From: Chitinimonas sp. BJYL2
GTDB lineage: Bacteria; Pseudomonadota; Gammaproteobacteria; Burkholderiales; Chitinimonadaceae
Reading direction: 5' to 3'
NCBI RefSeq assembly: GCF_027257935.1
Contig: NZ_JANZKW010000006.1
Coordinates: 119,175-183,174 of the forward strand
Length of the DNA stretch: 64,000 bases
This document shows positions 60,977-64,000 of this stretch, in pieces (positions within the stretch are counted from its first letter, which is position 1; each line of letters starts with the position of its first letter). Under the pieces are notes generated by a model. The model was not told the DNA's origin. It saw only the letters and a program-made list of their open reading frames with translations, and did not search any database. Made by a program: the position numbers and the translations under genes.

Positions 60977-62899
60977 TTAAGACGACTTGCGCACCCTCAG
61001 GTACCAGTCGCACAGCAGGCGAACCTGCTTGGCCGTATAGCCCTTGGCAACCATGCGATTGACGAAGTCTTCGTGCTTTTTAGCATCCTCATTACTGGAT
61101 TTGGCATTGAAGGAAATCACCGGCAGCAACTCTTCGGTATTGGAGAACATCTTTTTCTCGATCACCGCGCGCAGCTTTTCGTAGCTGGTCCAGGTCGGGT
61201 TCTTGCCAGCATTATTGGCGCGCGCCCTCAGCACGAAATTGACAATCTCGTTGCGGAAATCCTTGGGATTGGAAATGCCAGCGGGCTTCTCGATCTTCTC
61301 CAGTTCGTTATTGAGCGAGTTGCGATCAAAACTCTCTCCGGTATCCGGATCACGGTATTCCTGATCCTGTATCCAGAAATCCGCAAAGGTTACGTAGCGG
61401 TCAAAAATGTTCTGGCCATACTCGGAATAGCTTTCGAGATACGCCGTCTGGATTTCCTTGCCGATGAACTCAACATAGCGCCCGGCCAGATACTCCTTGA
61501 TATACGCGAGATAACGCTGCTCAACCTCGGGCGCAAACTGCTCACGTTCCACCTGCTGCTCAAGTACATACAGCAAATGCACAGGATTGGCGGCAACCTC
61601 TGTGTGATCAAAGTTGAAAACCTTGGACAGTATCTTGAATGCCCAGCGCGTCGACAGACCATCCATACCCTCGTCCACACCGGCAAAGTCGCGATACTCT
61701 TGTATCGACTTGGCCTTGGGGTCGGTGTCCTTGAGGTTCTCGCCGTCATAGACCTGCATCTTGGAAAAGATGCTGGAATTTTCAGGATCTTTAAGGCGCG
61801 ACAGCACCGAGAATTGCGCCATCATCTTCAGCGTACCCGGGGCACAGGGCGCCTGAGCCAAGGAAGAGCTGCGTACGAGCTTCTCGTAGATCTTCACTTC
61901 CTCGCTGACACGCAGGCAATACGGCACTTTCACGATATAAATGCGATCGAGGAAAGCTTCGTTATTCTTGTTGTTCTTGAACTGCTTCCACTCCGATTCA
62001 TTGCTGTGCGCAAGCACCACGCCATCGAACGGAATCGCGCCAAAGCCTTCCGTACCTTTGAAGTTGCTTTCCTGTGTGGCCGTCAGCAGCGGGTGCAGCA
62101 CCTTGATCGGTGCTTTGAACATCTCGACAAACTCAAGCAACCCTTGGTTGGCGAGGCACAAACCGCCCGAGTAGCTATAGGCATCCGGGTCGTCCTGCGC
62201 GTACTTCTCAAGCTTGCGGATATCGACCTTGCCCGTCAGAGAGGAGATATCCTGATTATTCTCGTCGCCAGGCTCGGTCTTGGAGATGGCAATCTGCTTG
62301 AGCACTGAGGGGTAGCGGCGCACCACGCGGAACTGATCTATGTCGCCATTGAACTCCTGCAGACGCTTGACCGCCCACGGGCTGGGTATGCACTTGAGAT
62401 AACGACGCGGAATTCCGTACTGCTCCTCAAGTATCGGGCCATCTTCGTCCGCATTGAACAACCCCAGCGGAGACTCATTCACCGGGCTGCCCTTGATGCA
62501 GTAGAACGGCACCCGCTCCATCAGCTCCTTGAGCTTCTCTGCAATCGATGACTTGCCACCCCCTACCGGTCCCAGCAAGTACAGGATCTGCTTCTTTTCT
62601 TCGAGCCCCTGCGCTGCATGGCGAAAGTACGCCACTACCTGCTCGATGACTTCTTCCGTGCCGTAAAAATCACGGAAGGCCGGGTACACACGGATCATCT
62701 TGTTGGAGAACACGCGCGACAAACGGGTGTCGTTGCGTGTATCCACCATCTCGGGCTCGCCAATAGCCTTGAGCATGCGTTCCGCCGCAGTGGCGTAGGC
62801 CGCCGGCTCGCGTTTGCAGAGATCCAGATACTCGCGGAGGCTCATTTCCTCCTCGCGAGTTCGTTCGTAGCGATTGCTGAAGTTGGCGAAGATATCCAT
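60977..62899 (-). CDS. yeaG: PrkA-type serine protein kinase (YeaG)
   Basis: A 640-aa AAA+-like kinase. The P-loop GPVGGGKSS (110-118) and the N-terminal PrkA core (VYPAFRDFYGTEEVIEQVV, YCIKGSPVNESPLGLF) are present, as is the C-terminal region with the SNPKDFRNEIVNFVLRARA segment. E. coli YeaG acts in adaptation to nitrogen starvation and stationary phase. Start MDIFANFSNR at 62899 has GAGGGC upstream. It leads the operon yeaG-yeaH-spoVR. Confidence 0.95.
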   Translation of the reverse strand: MDIFANFSNRYERTREEEMSLREYLDLCKREPAAYATAAERMLKAIGEPEMVDTRNDTRLSRVFSNKMIRVYPAFRDFYGTEEVIEQVVAYFRHAAQGLEEKKQILYLLGPVGGGKSSIAEKLKELMERVPFYCIKGSPVNESPLGLFNADEDGPILEEQYGIPRRYLKCIPSPWAVKRLQEFNGDIDQFRVVRRYPSVLKQIAISKTEPGDENNQDISSLTGKVDIRKLEKYAQDDPDAYSYSGGLCLANQGLLEFVEMFKAPIKVLHPLLTATQESNFKGTEGFGAIPFDGVVLAHSNESEWKQFKNNKNNEAFLDRIYIVKVPYCLRVSEEVKIYEKLVRSSSLAQAPCAPGTLKMMAQFSVLSRLKDPENSSIFSKMQVYDGENLKDTDPKAKSIQEYRDFAGVDEGMDGLSTRWAFKILSKVFNFDHTEVAANPVHLLYVLEQQVEREQFAPEVEQRYLAYIKEYLAGRYVEFIGKEIQTAYLESYSEYGQNIFDRYVTFADFWIQDQEYRDPDTGESFDRNSLNNELEKIEKPAGISNPKDFRNEIVNFVLRARANNAGKNPTWTSYEKLRAVIEKKMFSNTEELLPVISFNAKSSNEDAKKHEDFVNRMVAKGYTAKQVRLLCDWYLRVRKSS

Positions 62900-63079
62900 A
62901 GCGAGCCCTCTTTCATACGAATCGAACATCGACACAAGCTTTGGAGCAGCGGCACCACAAAAGTTCGCAACAAACTGCAAAGTGGTGCGGGCTACTGATT
63001 CCGGTATAGCACACGCGGCATCCCGCCCGGAGAATGTTCGGATTCGTTGTACAGACGGCACGTGAGCCGGAGGGATGGC

Positions 63080-63127
63080 TTGCAAAGAGAACGAGTATTC
63101 TCTAAATTCGGAGAACCAGAGTTCTCC
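63080..63127 (+). promoter_or_regulatory. Promoter of the LexA-like gene with two tandem operators
   Basis: TTGCAA (63080-63085), 17 nt, then TAAATT (63103-63108) form a good promoter. Operator 1 AGAGAAC-GAGT-ATTCTCT (63086-63103) fills the spacer; operator 2 GGAGAAC-CAGA-GTTCTCC (63110-63127) covers the expected start point. The spacing between centres is 24 nt. It does not match CTGT-N8-ACAG. Confidence 0.75.
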
Positions 63128-63137
63128 AGGCGTCGCC

Positions 63138-63725
63138 ATGAGCAATACCGAACGTGATATCGATTACCTGAACCGCTTGCAGGATTACTACGCCAAGGAG
63201 CGCTGCCTGCCCTCGTACTCACGACTGATGGACCTGCTCGGCTTTGCCAGCAAGTCCGCGGTCTCCAAGCTGCTTGGGCGTTTGCAGAGCAACGGCTTCA
63301 TCTCGCGCACGAGCGATGGCGACTGGGCACCCACCGACCGTTTTTTCGAGCGCACCTTATCCTCGCAACCCGTGCCTGCCGGCATGCCTGTTGCCGCGCG
63401 GGATGTAGGCAGCGATACCTTTGCCATTGATCAATACCTGATCTCGCATCCATCGAGCACCCATCTGATCCCCGTGAAGGGAGATTCAATGATCGATGCC
63501 GGTATTCACCCGGGGGATGTGGCTGTCGTTGAGCGCAGGAGTAGTGCCAATCTGGGCGATGTAGTCGTCGCCATCGTTGATGACGAGTTCACGCTCAAAA
63601 CACTGGGTAAAGAAAAAGGCCAGTATGTGCTGCTACCCGCCAACCCTGCCTACCCGGTCATTCGGCCACAAGGCACGCTGGAAATATTCGGCGTGATGGT
63701 GGGCTTGGTGCGTAAGTACCGATGA
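63138..63725 (+). CDS. LexA-like autocleaving repressor (S24 family)
   Basis: A 195-aa repressor. The N-terminal winged helix (1-70) reads YYAKERCLPSYSRLMDLLGF then SKSAVSKLLGRLQSNGFI, unlike the canonical betaproteobacterial LexA N-terminus. The C-terminal S24 peptidase has cleavage site Ala81-Gly82 (VPAGMP), nucleophile Ser117 (KGDSMIDAGI) and general base Lys154 (FTLKTLGK). RecA-stimulated self-cleavage is therefore likely. ATG 63138 is divergent from yeaG. Whether this is the main LexA or a second one cannot be decided here. Confidence 0.85.
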   Translation: MSNTERDIDYLNRLQDYYAKERCLPSYSRLMDLLGFASKSAVSKLLGRLQSNGFISRTSDGDWAPTDRFFERTLSSQPVPAGMPVAARDVGSDTFAIDQYLISHPSSTHLIPVKGDSMIDAGIHPGDVAVVERRSSANLGDVVVAIVDDEFTLKTLGKEKGQYVLLPANPAYPVIRPQGTLEIFGVMVGLVRKYR

Positions 63726-63755
63726 CAGCCCAAGGCGTGGTTTTCAAATAGAAAA

Positions 63756-63783
63756 ATGCCTCGGCTTCTGCCGAGGCATTTTT
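63756..63783 (+). terminator. Terminator after the LexA-like gene
   Basis: Stem ATGCCTCGGC / GCCGAGGCAT with loop TTCT, followed by TTTT and preceded by an A-run. Confidence 0.9.
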
Positions 63784-63906
63784 CTGGTCCTTACGCTGGC
63801 GAACAGCGTCTCCGTCCTTCAGCTTCTGGCGCTGTCGATGTGGGCCATTTGCAGAAGTAGTGAATATCTCTACTCCACAATCTCACATCCCACGTCCCCA
63901 AAAGCA

Positions 63907-63940
63907 AAACCCCCAGTCAGAATACTGACTGGGGGTTTTA
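63907..63940 (-). terminator. Terminator of the rRNA operon
   Basis: An 11-bp stem CCCCCAGTCAG / CTGACTGGGGG with loop AATA, flanked by AAAA and TTTT, directly beyond the 5S 3' end on the minus strand. Confidence 0.92.
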
Positions 63941-63946
63941 AGGGTA

Positions 63947-64000
63947 GCCTGGCGGTGACCTACTTTCACACGGGAATCCGCACTATCATCGGCGCGGCCT
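63947..64000 (-). rRNA. 5S ribosomal RNA, 3' part (cut by the window edge)
   Basis: The minus strand reads the 5S 3' segment: GCGCCGATGATAGTGCGG, then the CCCGTGTGAAAGTAGGTCA region and CACCGCCAGGCT end. The 5' half and the 23S and 16S genes would lie to the right of the window. Confidence 0.93.

Noticed and set aside
63060..63137. A canonical SOS box (CTGT-N8-ACAG)
   Set aside because: Searched for by eye and not found; only the GAGAAC-type palindromes are present.
1..64000. CRISPR array, integron or insertion sequence
   Set aside because: No regularly spaced direct repeats, no cas, integrase or transposase gene seen anywhere in the window.

Overview
The window looks like chromosomal DNA of a GC-rich betaproteobacterium. 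Neisseriales is likely, but this is inferred only from protein style and gene content. Signs include a class I PHA synthase, FolE2, a TAXI/TakP-like TRAP system, murJ next to rpsT, and a yeaG-yeaH-spoVR cluster. No phage, insertion sequence, CRISPR array or plasmid function was seen. An rRNA operon enters from the right edge: the 3' end of a minus-strand 5S gene.

Region 0.1-2.9 kb: mltF, an iron-permease-family membrane protein and a diguanylate cyclase. Region 2.9-19.1 kb is an envelope and general-stress island. It holds many small genes: two GlsB/YeaQ-type membrane proteins, two CsbD-type proteins, two BON proteins, two OmpA-C proteins, DUF4398 lipoproteins, a YqjE/YqjK/DUF883 set, DUF3309, a ferritin-like protein, a crystallin/glycine-zipper protein and a C-x10-C repeat protein. 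It also carries fumC, a fatty acid hydroxylase and two Crp/Fnr-type regulators. A shared promoter design recurs there: the palindromic core GTNCG-N4-CGNAC (nine exact copies, two near copies), in ten of eleven cases exactly 22 nt upstream of a plausible -10 hexamer. This is class II activator geometry, and the two Crp/Fnr proteins are the obvious candidate readers. It is the strongest candidate for an undescribed regulatory system here.

Region 19.3-28.8 kb: tRNA-Arg, a secreted peroxiredoxin with a DUF2721 protein, a periplasmic protein of unknown role, a transmembrane Ser/Thr kinase, a ComEA-like protein, a large TonB-dependent receptor, a response regulator with a degenerate GGDEF domain, and rpsT. 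Region 28.9-43.4 kb is mostly housekeeping: murJ, an acetyltransferase, an aspartate-type aminotransferase, a three-gene TRAP transporter, tRNA-Asn, an AsmA-like protein, ygfZ, folE2, and the isoprenoid operon xseB-ispA-dxs.

Region 43.8-57.2 kb: an OmpR/EnvZ-type pair followed by an EF-hand protein, a paired-hairpin repeat, a DUF4397 lipoprotein, a DUF2062 protein, phaC with a solute-binding protein, a LigB-type dioxygenase, and a run of DUF2141, 2TM protein, Tat-exported carotenoid oxygenase and a LytS/LytTR pair. Region 57.2-64 kb: a methyltransferase, the spoVR-yeaH-yeaG stress cluster on the minus strand, and divergently a LexA-like autocleaving repressor. Its own promoter carries two tandem GAGAAC-type palindromes rather than the usual SOS box. 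Rho-independent terminators separate most units.
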